Shown one piece after another: positions 1 to 8,594 of a stretch of 33,165 nt of DNA. The translations under genes and the position numbers were made by a program. The first letter of the stretch is position 1. Each line of letters begins with the position of its first letter. The DNA comes from an uncultured Eubacterium sp. (lineage in GTDB: Bacteria > Bacillota > Clostridia > Lachnospirales > Lachnospiraceae). The stretch is from assembly GCA_947642745.1 (NCBI GenBank), contig CANRTU010000049.1, positions 1 through 33,165 of the forward strand. Direction: 5' to 3'. The notes under the pieces were generated by a model, which worked only from the letters and a program-made list of their open reading frames with translations, made no database searches and was not told the DNA's origin.

Positions 1-60
1 GCGCAGGCTTCAGGTGCCTGTGGTAGCAATACCGTGTGGGTTCAAGTCCCATCTTCTGCA
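1..60 (+). tRNA. tRNA-Leu (anticodon CAG), 5' end cut by window
   Basis: This is the 3' two-thirds of a class II tRNA. The anticodon stem-loop CAGGC-TTCAGGT-GCCTG places CAG in the anticodon position. A long variable arm (TGGTAG...TACC) follows, typical of tRNA-Leu. The T arm is GTGGG-TTCAAGT-CCCAT, then a seven-base acceptor strand CTTCTGC and discriminator A at 60. CCA is not encoded, so it would be added after transcription. The D arm and 5' acceptor strand lie outside the window. Confidence 0.93.
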
Positions 61-70
61 TACAACGAAT

Positions 71-120
71 AGCGCAAAGCAGGACAGTTATTGTCTGGCT
101 TTTGCGCTTTTTGGTTTTTT
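71..120 (+). terminator. Rho-independent terminator of the tRNA transcript
   Basis: AGCGCAAA-GC at 71-80 can pair with GC-TTTTGCGCT ending near 108, with an imperfect inner stem. A T-rich run (TTTTTGGTTTTTT) follows directly. The position just after the tRNA 3' end fits termination of the tRNA transcript. Confidence 0.85.
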
Positions 121-377
121 CGTATCGCAGTTATCCATGCGTAATCTCTTATTTGTATGAAATTCTGACGAAGTATCCGTCTGCTGTACCGGAGCGTGTA
201 TTAACAATACGGTTCATAAGATATATCCATAGGAGTATGGGATACTTTGCGGTTTGTGGGGAGTACAGACCGTGGAGAGAATATTTCGGATAACTCCGGG
301 CAGAAAGATATTTCTGCCAGTATAAAAATGCGGGAAAAGAATCAGGCATGGAAGGCGGTAAAAACCTTTTTCTTTAT

Positions 378-437
378 AGGAAAGAACATCCTATAAAGAA
401 CCCAGGATCACCCTGCGGCGGAGCGGAACATACGGCC
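378..437. repeat. Intergenic direct repeat, copy A
   Basis: This is the first of two related blocks of about 60 bp. Both begin AGGAAA, then share ACATCCT.TAAAGAAC and a GGATC.CCCTGCGGCGG stretch. The last 27 bases (411-437) are identical to 533-559. The sequence is GC-rich at its 3' half and does not look coding. Confidence 0.75.
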
Positions 438-494
438 GTGGCAGCCCGCCGCAGGCGGAGTATCCGTCAAAGCCGGATACTGTTATATTTATTA

Positions 495-559
495 GGAAAA
501 CATCCTGTAAAGAACTCCTTCCGGGAGGATCGCCCTGCGGCGGAGCGGAACATACGGCC
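495..559. repeat. Intergenic direct repeat, copy B
   Basis: Second copy of the block at 378-437, with a small insertion (CTTCCGGGA) in the middle. The 27-base 3' core at 533-559 is an exact match to copy A. The start-to-start distance is 117 bp. It may belong to a dispersed intergenic repeat family of this genome, which one window cannot show. Confidence 0.75.
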
Positions 560-682
560 AAAGCTGGCCGGCATGGTCTGATGCCGGCGCCTTCAGGAAA
601 TGTTGTGCCTTTTATGGCAGATATCCGGATTTGGGACATCATCTGGTTTCAGGCTGATATTTATCATTATTTAACTAACCAG

Positions 683-2512
683 TTAACTATCATTCCGGGA
701 CAGTGGCAGATGCTTCAGATTCTGACCAGAGGCCTGTGATACTTCATCTGCCAGGCCGTCTCCTTTTACGAGTACCGCATAAGCGTCGCTCTGGGCCAGC
801 AGATAATAGTCATTTCCATGAAAATTATTCAGATCCCCGTTGCTGCAGCAGATAAAATAGTCTTCTTCCTTAACGGGCAGATCCTCCAGTGTAATGGAAT
901 ACACATGGTTGTCTATTAAATTTACCTGCAGTTCGTAGGCGATTCTGAAATTGTCCGTGTCGTCCAGCGTGCAGTATATTTTCCGGTTGCCGGCCACATC
1001 CTTCAGCTGGTAATACATACCCAGATTTCCACAGGATACCTTGCCCAGCTGGGAGGTAATGGTTCCGATCCAGGCTGAATACAGTCCGGTGGGAATAAAT
1101 ACTGCGGTGAGTATGAGGCAGGCGGTAACCGCATATCGTTTCCGGTACTGTCTTTTATAAAGTAACAGCATGATAAACAGGATGAAAAACAGGGTGCTTC
1201 CAATGAGCGTACACCAGCCCATGGAAAATTCTTCGCTGACCAGGCGGTAAAATCCAATGCCGGCGGCACAAAATGAACGGTAATGCCAGGTATCCGTAAT
1301 CCGCTGCAGGTTAACGGATAAGATGACGCACATCCCTGCGTACAGAATCACGCAGCCTGCCGTAAGCAGGATCAGCTTCAGGTCCATTTTATGCTGTGCC
1401 AGATATAAAAATCCAAGGAGCAGCAGAATGCCGATGATACATTCATCGTAGCGGGTATAAATAAAATAGCTTAAATCCGTATCCGAATCCAGATTCGTAA
1501 TGGATGCCGGATCAATAAGGCTGATGGCGGAAACTAAAAAAGTAGCGGCGGACGCAGTCATCGTAAACAGATAAAACGTCATATGGGGACCGGCTTTTCT
1601 GGTGCGCAGCGCCCGCAGGACGTGGGACGCACAGCAGGAGAGGCCCCAGAACAGCAGGCCGAAAGTGGAAGTCATCAGGCACCACATCTGGCCTCCCAGA
1701 GAGCGGATCAGGTTCCACCAGCCATCCGGGGTCAGAAGCGACAGTAAATGTTCCTTCTGGGCGCCCAGGCCGTTTTTGGGTTTCAATCCGAAGCCTTCTA
1801 TTATGCACAGCCAGGTTTTAATATTGACATTGAGAAACAGGATGACTACCAGCGGAAGCAGCATGGCTGCCAGTATTTTCCAGCTGATGGCGTCTGTCAG
1901 CCGCAGGAACAAAACGATCAGGAAATAGGCGGCCACTATGCCGATGGTTCGGTTATGGGTAATATAGCAGCCGGCCACGCACAGACTAAGCAGCGCCCCA
2001 AAGTGGGCTGACGGATGCGTTTCGAACCGGGCGTACAGGTACATCAGCAGCCAGACCATCAGATAGAGAAAGGATTCGCTCCATGCAACAGGCCCCTGGG
2101 TAATATAGGAAGCATACACGCATACCATAAAAGAAACGGTTAAAAGCAGCCGCCGGTCCGTTTTTGGCGACAGAATCTTTGCGCAGCCCTGGCAGAGGCC
2201 AAAGGACAGGACGGCAAAACAGCCGTTTAATACGATGGCGGCTTTATACATAATACGCAGATTGTGGGTCAGCCAGAACAGCGGGGTCAGAGCCAGGCTG
2301 TATCCGTATGAGTACCAGTTCATATGGCCCGCAAATACATCCGACCAGTCATGTCCGGAAAATAAAGCGGCGTGGGTCCAGTAGCCGTATTCATCGTTGC
2401 GGATGGCCAGGGTGTTGCATTCCCTGATATACCAGATACGGGAAATAAATATTATAATAGAATACATTAAAAATAATAAAACAAAAGAATGTTTTCTGAC
2501 TGCCTTTATCAT
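683..2512 (-). CDS. Polytopic membrane glycosyltransferase-like protein (GT-C fold)
   Basis: A protein of about 609 residues with around a dozen hydrophobic segments, starting with a membrane helix at residues 9-27. The first outer loop carries NDEYGYW with D40-E41, the position where GT-C enzymes (the ArnT/PMT/GT39 type) hold their catalytic acidic pair. It therefore probably transfers a sugar from a polyprenyl-phosphate donor on the outer face of the membrane; acceptor and sugar are unknown. The C-terminal 150 residues are soluble and extracellular in prediction. I chose the ATG at 2512 because GGAG sits 8 nt upstream; the in-frame ATG at 2563 lies in AT-rich sequence without a ribosome site and falls on a TATAAT-like element. 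It is transcribed alone, divergent from dgt. Confidence 0.7.
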   Translation of the reverse strand: MIKAVRKHSFVLLFLMYSIIIFISRIWYIRECNTLAIRNDEYGYWTHAALFSGHDWSDVFAGHMNWYSYGYSLALTPLFWLTHNLRIMYKAAIVLNGCFAVLSFGLCQGCAKILSPKTDRRLLLTVSFMVCVYASYITQGPVAWSESFLYLMVWLLMYLYARFETHPSAHFGALLSLCVAGCYITHNRTIGIVAAYFLIVLFLRLTDAISWKILAAMLLPLVVILFLNVNIKTWLCIIEGFGLKPKNGLGAQKEHLLSLLTPDGWWNLIRSLGGQMWCLMTSTFGLLFWGLSCCASHVLRALRTRKAGPHMTFYLFTMTASAATFLVSAISLIDPASITNLDSDTDLSYFIYTRYDECIIGILLLLGFLYLAQHKMDLKLILLTAGCVILYAGMCVILSVNLQRITDTWHYRSFCAAGIGFYRLVSEEFSMGWCTLIGSTLFFILFIMLLLYKRQYRKRYAVTACLILTAVFIPTGLYSAWIGTITSQLGKVSCGNLGMYYQLKDVAGNRKIYCTLDDTDNFRIAYELQVNLIDNHVYSITLEDLPVKEEDYFICCSNGDLNNFHGNDYYLLAQSDAYAVLVKGDGLADEVSQASGQNLKHLPLSRNDS

Positions 2513-2554
2513 CTTTTCTACTCCAGTCTTGTGATTTAAAATACTGCTACATAG

Positions 2555-2560
2555 ATTATA
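2555..2560 (-). promoter_or_regulatory. Candidate -10 element for the minus-strand membrane gene
   Basis: Read on the minus strand this is a perfect TATAAT, about 43 nt upstream of the chosen start at 2512. The sequence upstream of it is an A/T tract that could act as an UP element. No good -35 hexamer is visible at 16-18 bp. The divergent region 2513-2713 is strongly AT-rich and must also contain the promoter of the dgt operon; TACTAT near 2631 is a weak candidate. Confidence 0.4.
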
Positions 2561-2713
2561 CAAAAAAAATAAAAAAAATAAAGGAAATTCAAAAAAAACA
2601 CAGAATTTTAAAAATAAGGGATTATTGTAATACTATAAACTGTTGTCAGATCATACATGCTTCTGTGTATCAGCGGCGTGTACGTACAAAAGTCAGGAAG
2701 GGGTAATGTCATC

Positions 2714-3718
2714 ATGACGATCCGTGAGGAAATGGAGCAGAGAGAGCATCAGCTTCTAAGTCCGTATGCCGCATTCAGCGACCGTTCAGAGGGACGGGAC
2801 CGGGATGAACCGGCATGTGATATCCGTCCAGTTTACCAGCGGGACCGGGACAGGATCCTGCACAGCAGGGCATTCCGCCGGTTAAAAAACAAGACGCAGG
2901 TGTTTCTGACCCCAAAGGGAGACCATTACAGGACCAGGATGAGCCATACGCTGGAGGTATCCCAGAATGCCAGGACAATCGCAAAGGCGCTGCGTCTGAA
3001 TGAGGATCTGGTGGAAGCGGTAGCCCTGGGGCATGACCTGGGCCATGCGCCATTTGGCCATGTGGGGGAATATATGCTGGGCAGCCTGTGTGAAGGCGGG
3101 TTTAAGCACAATGAACAGAGTGTGCGGATTGTGGAAAAGCTGGAAAAGCACGGCAAAGGGCTGAATCTTACAAAGGAAGTGCGGGACGGCATTTTAAACC
3201 ATCAGATGAGCAGCCGGCCGGCAACGCTGGAAGGCCGTATTGTCCGGCTCTCTGACAAGATTGCCTATATTAACCATGACGTGGATGACGCAATCCGGGC
3301 CGGGATTCTCAGCGAAGAGGATATTCCGGCAAAATTCAGGGATGTACTGGGCAATTCTGTACGTATGAGGCTGAATACTTTAATACATAATATTGTTACA
3401 AACAGTATTGGTAAAGATGACATCCATATGTCCGGTGAAGTGGAAGAAGCCATGAAGGGATTAAGGCAGTTTATGTTTGAACATCTTTACCACAATCCGG
3501 TGGCCAAGGGTGAGGAAAAGAAGGCAAAGGAACTGCTGGAGCGTCTGTTTTATTATTATATGAGACACCAGGAGCAGATGCCGGAACAGTTCACCGGCAT
3601 GATTGCCGCGGGCGAAAAAAAGGACCGGGTGGTCTGCGATTATATAGCGGGAATGACAGACCAGTATGCAATAGCAAAATTTAATGAATATTTCGTGCCC
3701 GCCCCCTGGCAGACGTAG
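2714..3718 (+). CDS. dgt: dGTPase-like HD-domain dNTP triphosphohydrolase
   Basis: A 334-residue soluble metal-dependent phosphohydrolase of the dGTPase family, which splits dNTPs to deoxynucleoside and triphosphate and so trims dNTP pools. The HD-superfamily ligands are visible: H78 in RMSHTLEV, H107-D108 in GHDLGHAPFGH and D181 in LSDKIAYINHD. The early QRDRDRILHSRAFRRLKNKTQV stretch is typical of the family. The start at 2714 is preceded by AGGAAGGGG about 10 nt upstream; an in-frame upstream ATG at 2657 has no such site. It is the first gene of the block, 15 nt before dnaG. The family assignment is firm; the preferred nucleotide is not known from sequence. Confidence 0.92.
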   Translation: MTIREEMEQREHQLLSPYAAFSDRSEGRDRDEPACDIRPVYQRDRDRILHSRAFRRLKNKTQVFLTPKGDHYRTRMSHTLEVSQNARTIAKALRLNEDLVEAVALGHDLGHAPFGHVGEYMLGSLCEGGFKHNEQSVRIVEKLEKHGKGLNLTKEVRDGILNHQMSSRPATLEGRIVRLSDKIAYINHDVDDAIRAGILSEEDIPAKFRDVLGNSVRMRLNTLIHNIVTNSIGKDDIHMSGEVEEAMKGLRQFMFEHLYHNPVAKGEEKKAKELLERLFYYYMRHQEQMPEQFTGMIAAGEKKDRVVCDYIAGMTDQYAIAKFNEYFVPAPWQT

Positions 3719-3733
3719 AAAGGGGTTATGCAG

Positions 3734-5521
3734 ATGGCATATTATTCAGATGAATTAATAGAAGAAGTACGTTCCGCCAATGATATTGTGGATGTCATAT
3801 CCAGATATGTAAGACTGCAGAGAAAAGGCAGTAATCATTTTGGCTTATGTCCGTTTCATAATGAAAAGTCCGGCTCGTTTTCCGTTTCCCAGAGCAAGCA
3901 GATGTATTACTGTTTCGGGTGCGGGGCTGGCGGAAATGTGTTTACCTTTCTGATGGAGTATGAGAATTTTACGTTTCATGAAGCCATGGAGTCCCTGGCG
4001 CAGCGGGCGGGTATTACCCTGCCCGTTAAGGAACAGACGGCCCGGCAGCGGCAGGAGGCTGATTATCGTTCCAGACTGCTGGAAGTGAACCGGGAGGCGG
4101 GTAAATATTATTATATGCTGCTGCGCAATGAGCGGGGGGAGCGGGCGATGCGGTATTTTCTGGAACGGAAGCTAAGCCGTGGGACAATGCAGAAATTTGG
4201 CCTGGGATATGCGGATGTATACAGCGATGACCTTTACCGTTACCTGAAAGCAAAAGGATATGAAGACGGCCTTTTAAAGGACGCCGGGCTTGTTTCCATA
4301 GATGAAAAGCGGGGCGCCCATGATAAATTCTGGAACCGCGCGATGTTTCCGATTATGAATGTGCATAATAAGATTATCGGATTTGGCGGCCGGGTTATGG
4401 GGGAGGGGGAGCCGAAATATTTAAACTCTCCGGAGACGCCAGTGTTTGACAAAAGCAGGAATCTGTACGGACTGAGTCTGGCCAGACAGTCCAGACGGTC
4501 CGGGATGCTGCTATGTGAAGGTTATATGGACGTCATTGCCCTCCACCAGGCGGGATATGACAATGCGGTGGCTTCCCTGGGCACATCTTTTACAAGCGGA
4601 CATGCCAGTCTGCTCAAACGTTATACGAAAGAAGTATATCTGACGTTTGACAGCGACGGGGCGGGCGTTAAGGCGGCGCTGCGGGCGCTTCCGCTATTAA
4701 AAGAAGCAGGACTGCGGGCAAAGGTAATTTCCATGAAACCGTATAAAGATCCGGATGAGTTCATCAAAGAGATGGGGGCGGAGGCTTACCAGCAACGGAT
4801 TGACCAGGCGGAAAACAGCTTTTTGTTTGAAATCCGTATTTTGGAGAATAATTATAACATGGAAGATCCGCAGGAGAAAACTGCCTTTCACCGTGAGATT
4901 GCCAGAAAGCTGCTGGAGTTTCCCGAAGAGGTGGAGCGGAATAATTATATCGAAGCGCTGGCCGCCAGGTACCAGACCGGATATGACAATCTGCGCAGAC
5001 TGGTGGGCTACGTGGCCGGTCAGGCAGACATGGTAAAAAGGCCGGAGCCGTTAAAATCCGGCATTCATAAAAAAGAGCCGCCAAAAGAAGCGGGAATTAA
5101 AAAGTCCCAGAAGCTGCTGTTAACCTGGTTGAGTGAAGAACCGGCGCTGTATCCGGTTATCCGGCCGTATATTTCACCAGAGGATTTTACGGATGAGGTG
5201 TGCAGGCAGACGGCACAGGCGCTGTTTGCCCAGCTGGAAGAAGGAAAACTGAACCTGGCGCAGATTCCGGATCATTTTGAAAATATGGAAGAACAGCGTA
5301 AAATCGCTGCGGCGTTTCATGAGTCGGTGCGGGAAGTCCGCACAAAGGAAGAGCGAGAGCGGGCGCTGAAAGATACGATTATAAAATTAAAAGAAAACCA
5401 CTTACAGATATTGCGTGAAAATCGTGACCCTGATGGCATGCAGGAACGTTTCCGGCAGATGGTCGAAGAGAAGAAAATGCTTGAGGTATTGCGGAAAAAA
5501 AATTTTTTAATACCGGAATAG
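3734..5521 (+). CDS. dnaG: DNA primase DnaG
   Basis: Primase of about 595 residues that makes RNA primers at the replication fork. An N-terminal CHC2 zinc finger is seen (C39, H42, C60, C63). The central TOPRIM domain has EGYMD starting at E262, D306-S-D308 and the DPDE motif further on. The C-terminal region (about 445-595) is helical and charged, matching the helicase-interacting domain. Length is normal. ATGs at 3728 and 3734 compete; GGGG at 3722-3725 is only 2 nt from the first but 8 nt from the second, so I chose 3734. It lies between dgt and rpoD, the classic macromolecular-synthesis arrangement of Firmicutes. Confidence 0.96.
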   Translation: MAYYSDELIEEVRSANDIVDVISRYVRLQRKGSNHFGLCPFHNEKSGSFSVSQSKQMYYCFGCGAGGNVFTFLMEYENFTFHEAMESLAQRAGITLPVKEQTARQRQEADYRSRLLEVNREAGKYYYMLLRNERGERAMRYFLERKLSRGTMQKFGLGYADVYSDDLYRYLKAKGYEDGLLKDAGLVSIDEKRGAHDKFWNRAMFPIMNVHNKIIGFGGRVMGEGEPKYLNSPETPVFDKSRNLYGLSLARQSRRSGMLLCEGYMDVIALHQAGYDNAVASLGTSFTSGHASLLKRYTKEVYLTFDSDGAGVKAALRALPLLKEAGLRAKVISMKPYKDPDEFIKEMGAEAYQQRIDQAENSFLFEIRILENNYNMEDPQEKTAFHREIARKLLEFPEEVERNNYIEALAARYQTGYDNLRRLVGYVAGQADMVKRPEPLKSGIHKKEPPKEAGIKKSQKLLLTWLSEEPALYPVIRPYISPEDFTDEVCRQTAQALFAQLEEGKLNLAQIPDHFENMEEQRKIAAAFHESVREVRTKEERERALKDTIIKLKENHLQILRENRDPDGMQERFRQMVEEKKMLEVLRKKNFLIPE

Positions 5522-5555
5522 ATGAAGCATATTAAACCAAGAGAGGATGAAATGA

Positions 5556-6851
5556 ATGGCGAATATGGCAGAAAACAGAAGGAAAAACCAAAAAGCGGAC
5601 AGGTCATCGGAGGCTTGCGGTACAGAACATGCAGTGTTTGACCAGCACAAATTTCTGGAAATTTTAAAGTCCCTGGTGGAACGGGCAAAAAAGAAAAAGA
5701 ATATGCTGGAATATCAGGAAATCAGCGATGCGTTCGCAAGCATGAATCTGAATGTGGAACAGCTGGACAATGTGCTGGAGTATCTGGAAATCCACAATGT
5801 GGACGTGCTGCGCATTTCAGACGGTGACGACGATGATGATATATTACTGGATGACGACGACGATGTAGAAGTAGAAAACATCGACCTGACTGTTCCGGAC
5901 GGCGTAAGTATCGAAGATCCGGTGCGGATGTACTTAAAAGAAATTGGCAAGGTGCCGCTTCTTAGTGCGGAAGAAGAGATTGACCTGGCCCAGAAAATGG
6001 AAAACGGGGTACTGGCCCACGAAAAGATTATGATTTTAAGAGGGCGTAAAGAAAAGACAGACGACCCGGACGAAATCGCAGATTTAAACGCAGAGATCCG
6101 CAGGCTGTCACTGGAACAGGACCGGGGAGAAGATGCGAAAAAACGGCTGGCAGAGGCGAACCTGCGTCTGGTCGTAAGTATAGCAAAACGTTATGTGGGC
6201 CGGGGGATGCTGTTTCTGGATCTGATCCAGGAGGGAAACCTGGGACTGATTAAGGCAGTGGAAAAGTTTGACTACCGCAAAGGTTATAAGTTCTCTACGT
6301 ACGCCACCTGGTGGATCAGACAGGCGATTACCAGAGCAATTGCAGATCAGGCCCGCACGATCCGGATTCCGGTGCATATGGTTGAAACCATCAATAAGCT
6401 GATCCGTGTATCCAGACAGCTGCTGCAGGAGCTGGGACGGGAGCCGGCGCCGGAGGAAATTGCCGCACAGATGAATATGCCGGTGGAGCGGGTAAGGGAA
6501 ATATTAAAAATTTCCCAGGAACCGGTATCCCTGGAAACGCCAATAGGCGAGGAAGAAGATTCCCATCTGGGAGATTTTATCCAGGACGACAATGTGCCGG
6601 TTCCGGCGGATGCGGCGGCCTTTACTTTATTGAAGGAGCAGCTGGGAGAAGTGCTGGGCACACTGACAGAACGGGAGCAGAAAGTACTGACGCTGCGTTT
6701 CGGGCTGGAAGACGGCAGGGCCCGCACACTGGAAGAAGTGGGCAGGGAATTTAACGTTACAAGGGAACGTATCCGCCAGATCGAAGCCAAAGCGCTGCGG
6801 AAGCTCCGGCATCCCAGCAGAAGCCGCAAGCTGAAAGACTATCTGGAGTAA
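5556..6851 (+). CDS. rpoD: Primary sigma factor RpoD/SigA
   Basis: A 431-residue housekeeping sigma factor. In order: region 1.1 (about 25-90), a strongly acidic linker rich in Asp (about 90-110), region 1.2 ([21 protein letters not shown] begins), region 2 with [18 protein letters not shown] and [15 protein letters not shown], region 3 with [17 protein letters not shown], and region 4 with the helix-turn-helix [26 protein letters not shown] lies 9 nt upstream of the ATG at 5556. It follows dnaG by 34 nt and precedes trmK by 6 nt. The long Asp run is seen in clostridial SigA proteins and is not a sign of damage. Confidence 0.97.
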   Translation: MANMAENRRKNQKADRSSEACGTEHAVFDQHKFLEILKSLVERAKKKKNMLEYQEISDAFASMNLNVEQLDNVLEYLEIHNVDVLRISDGDDDDDILLDDDDDVEVENIDLTVPDGVSIEDPVRMYLKEIGKVPLLSAEEEIDLAQKMENGVLAHEKIMILRGRKEKTDDPDEIADLNAEIRRLSLEQDRGEDAKKRLAEANLRLVVSIAKRYVGRGMLFLDLIQEGNLGLIKAVEKFDYRKGYKFSTYATWWIRQAITRAIADQARTIRIPVHMVETINKLIRVSRQLLQELGREPAPEEIAAQMNMPVERVREILKISQEPVSLETPIGEEEDSHLGDFIQDDNVPVPADAAAFTLLKEQLGEVLGTLTEREQKVLTLRFGLEDGRARTLEEVGREFNVTRERIRQIEAKALRKLRHPSRSRKLKDYLE

Positions 6852-6857
6852 ACCACG

Positions 6858-7619
6858 ATGCAGAAGTTATCAAAAAGGCTGCAGGCGGTAGCCCGGTTTG
6901 TAACCTGCGGCAGTCTGGTGGCGGATATAGGGACGGATCATGGATATCTGCCGGTTTATCTGGTACAGAGCGGCCGCTGTCCCGGGGCGCTGGCCATGGA
7001 TATCCGGCAGGGGCCGCTGCAGCGTGCCAGGGAGCATATAGCGGCAAACGGGCTGGAAGCGCTGATAAAGACCAGGCTTTCGGACGGACTGGAGCAGCTG
7101 GGAGCGGATGAGGCGCAGAGCGTGGTCATTGCCGGAATGGGCGGTCTGACCATAACAGGAATACTGGGTGCGGCGGGAGAGCTGCTTTCCCATATCAGGG
7201 AACTGGTGCTGGAACCCCAGTCAGATACAGGGAAAGTGCGTAAATTTTTGCGGCTGCACGGGATGTATACGGACATGGAAGAGCTGGTTCTGGAGGATGG
7301 TAAATTTTATCCGGTGCTTCATGTAGTAAAACGTGACTGGCCATCAGCACTCCGGGAGGGGCCGGTCATGGATGTTTTAAGGAAAAAAATGCCGGAACCG
7401 GACCGGCTGGAGGAGCTTGTGGACCAGTACGGCCCGTGTCTGATCGGTGAGAGTCATCCGGTACTGGGGCAGCTGCTGGAGCGGGACTGGAACGTAAAAC
7501 AGGAAATACTGCGCTCACTGGCAGAAAGCGCTTCTGAAAGCAGTGGAAAGCGCAGACAAGAGCTGGAGCGGCAGCTGACGGATATCAGAATCCTGCGGGA
7601 AACACTGGAGCGTGTCTGA
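6858..7619 (+). CDS. trmK: tRNA (adenine(22)-N1)-methyltransferase TrmK
   Basis: A 253-residue SAM-dependent Rossmann methyltransferase of the TrmK/YqfN family, which makes m1A22 in the D-loop of tRNAs. Motif I is VADIGTDHGYLP (about 21-32), followed by the acidic residue in AMDI that binds the SAM ribose, and IAGMGG (about residue 93) in the catalytic-loop position. The C-terminal third is a helical, coiled-coil-like extension, as in the Bacillus protein. GGAG within the end of rpoD lies 9 nt upstream of the start, so translation is probably coupled. The pairing trmK-nif3 downstream of rpoD is conserved in Firmicutes. Confidence 0.93.
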   Translation: MQKLSKRLQAVARFVTCGSLVADIGTDHGYLPVYLVQSGRCPGALAMDIRQGPLQRAREHIAANGLEALIKTRLSDGLEQLGADEAQSVVIAGMGGLTITGILGAAGELLSHIRELVLEPQSDTGKVRKFLRLHGMYTDMEELVLEDGKFYPVLHVVKRDWPSALREGPVMDVLRKKMPEPDRLEELVDQYGPCLIGESHPVLGQLLERDWNVKQEILRSLAESASESSGKRRQELERQLTDIRILRETLERV

Positions 7620-7718
7620 AAATCAGCGCTGTATTCAGTAAAAACTTTCTGACAGAAACCGTTTCGTGGAAGTGGACGACGATATTACATATTATAAAAA
7701 TACCGGAGGAGAGAACAG

Positions 7719-8501
7719 ATGAAATGTGCGGAACTGATCCGGATTCTGGAACAGCTGGCCCCGGAGTCCTGTGCCTGTGACTGGGATAATGTGGGGCTGC
7801 TTGTGGGAAGACGGGAAAAGGAAATAAAGACGGTGTATATTGCGCTGGACGCCACGGATGAGACGATCCAGGAGGCGGTGGCTGCGGGTGTGGATCTGCT
7901 GCTGACCCATCATCCGCTGATTTTTCGTGGTATAAAAAGGGTGACAACGGATGATTTTACCGGACGCAGGATTATTGCGCTGATTCAGTCGGATATTGTA
8001 TGTTATGCCATGCATACAAATTTTGATATTATGTGCATGGCGGATCTGGCGGCGGAAAAAATGGGCATATCCGGTGCGCTGCCGCTGGAAGTAACCTGTG
8101 AGGCGGACGGCATCCCGAAGGGTATCGGGGCTGTTGGAAACCTGACAGAGGAAATAACGCTGGATACATGCTGTGAGCAGGTAAAGAAAGCCTTTGACCT
8201 TGAGCATGTCATGGTGTATGGGGATCCCGGACACAGGATAAAACGTGTGGCTGTCTGTCCCGGCGCCGGAAAGAGTGATGTGGAAGAGGCTTTGCGGGCA
8301 GGCGCAGACGTATATATTACAGGAGATACAGACCATCATACAGGAATTGACGCAAATGCCAGGGGGATGGCCATTATTGACGCCGGACATTATGGGATGG
8401 AGCATATTTTTATCCGGTATATGCAGCAGTATTTAAAAGAGCAGGCGCCGCAGATCCGGGCGGTGGCGCAGGAGCGCAGGAATCCGCTTAGGATTGTATA
8501 A
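7719..8501 (+). CDS. Nif3-like dinuclear metal centre protein (YqfO family)
   Basis: A 260-residue Nif3/YqfO protein. Family members form hexameric rings with a two-metal site per subunit; the cellular role is unsettled (older annotations say GTP cyclohydrolase I type 2). The metal ligands can be read in LLTHHPLIF, AMHTNFD and the C-terminal DAGHYGMEH. The N-terminus (WDNVGLLVG) is typical. The protein is the compact form without the extra PII-like insert found in Bacillus YqfO. GGAGGAG lies 9 nt before the ATG. It follows trmK by 99 nt, the usual neighbour. Confidence 0.9.
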   Translation: MKCAELIRILEQLAPESCACDWDNVGLLVGRREKEIKTVYIALDATDETIQEAVAAGVDLLLTHHPLIFRGIKRVTTDDFTGRRIIALIQSDIVCYAMHTNFDIMCMADLAAEKMGISGALPLEVTCEADGIPKGIGAVGNLTEEITLDTCCEQVKKAFDLEHVMVYGDPGHRIKRVAVCPGAGKSDVEEALRAGADVYITGDTDHHTGIDANARGMAIIDAGHYGMEHIFIRYMQQYLKEQAPQIRAVAQERRNPLRIV

Positions 8502-8594
8502 GTCCGGAAACAGAAGAAAGGCGGCACGGATAAAAACGGACGGGAAGTTTCCCTGCCGGTATGGGCGCGGGGAAAAGTCAGAAAGGCGGTGGAT

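Larger units (their letters stand above)
121..682. other. Gene-free spacer with hairpins and a duplicated block
   Basis: No convincing gene is seen here; short open frames lack ribosome binding sites and recognisable sequence. There are perfect hairpins at 299-318 (GGCAGAAA-gata-TTTCTGCC), at 460-480 (GTATCCG...CGGATAC) and at 567-588 (GCCGGCAT...ATGCCGGC). None has a following T run in either direction that would make a good terminator. The duplicated blocks are listed separately. Confidence 0.6.

Noticed and set aside
40..60. The tRNA-Leu 3' end as an attachment site for an integrated element
   Set aside because: I found no second copy of the tRNA 3' end in the window and no integrase gene nearby. 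The short match ATCTTCTGCA near 12470 lies inside a conserved coding region and is chance.
36..642. Several short open frames of 66-85 codons beside the tRNA
   Set aside because: One starts inside the tRNA, others cross the duplicated blocks; none has a ribosome binding site or recognisable sequence.
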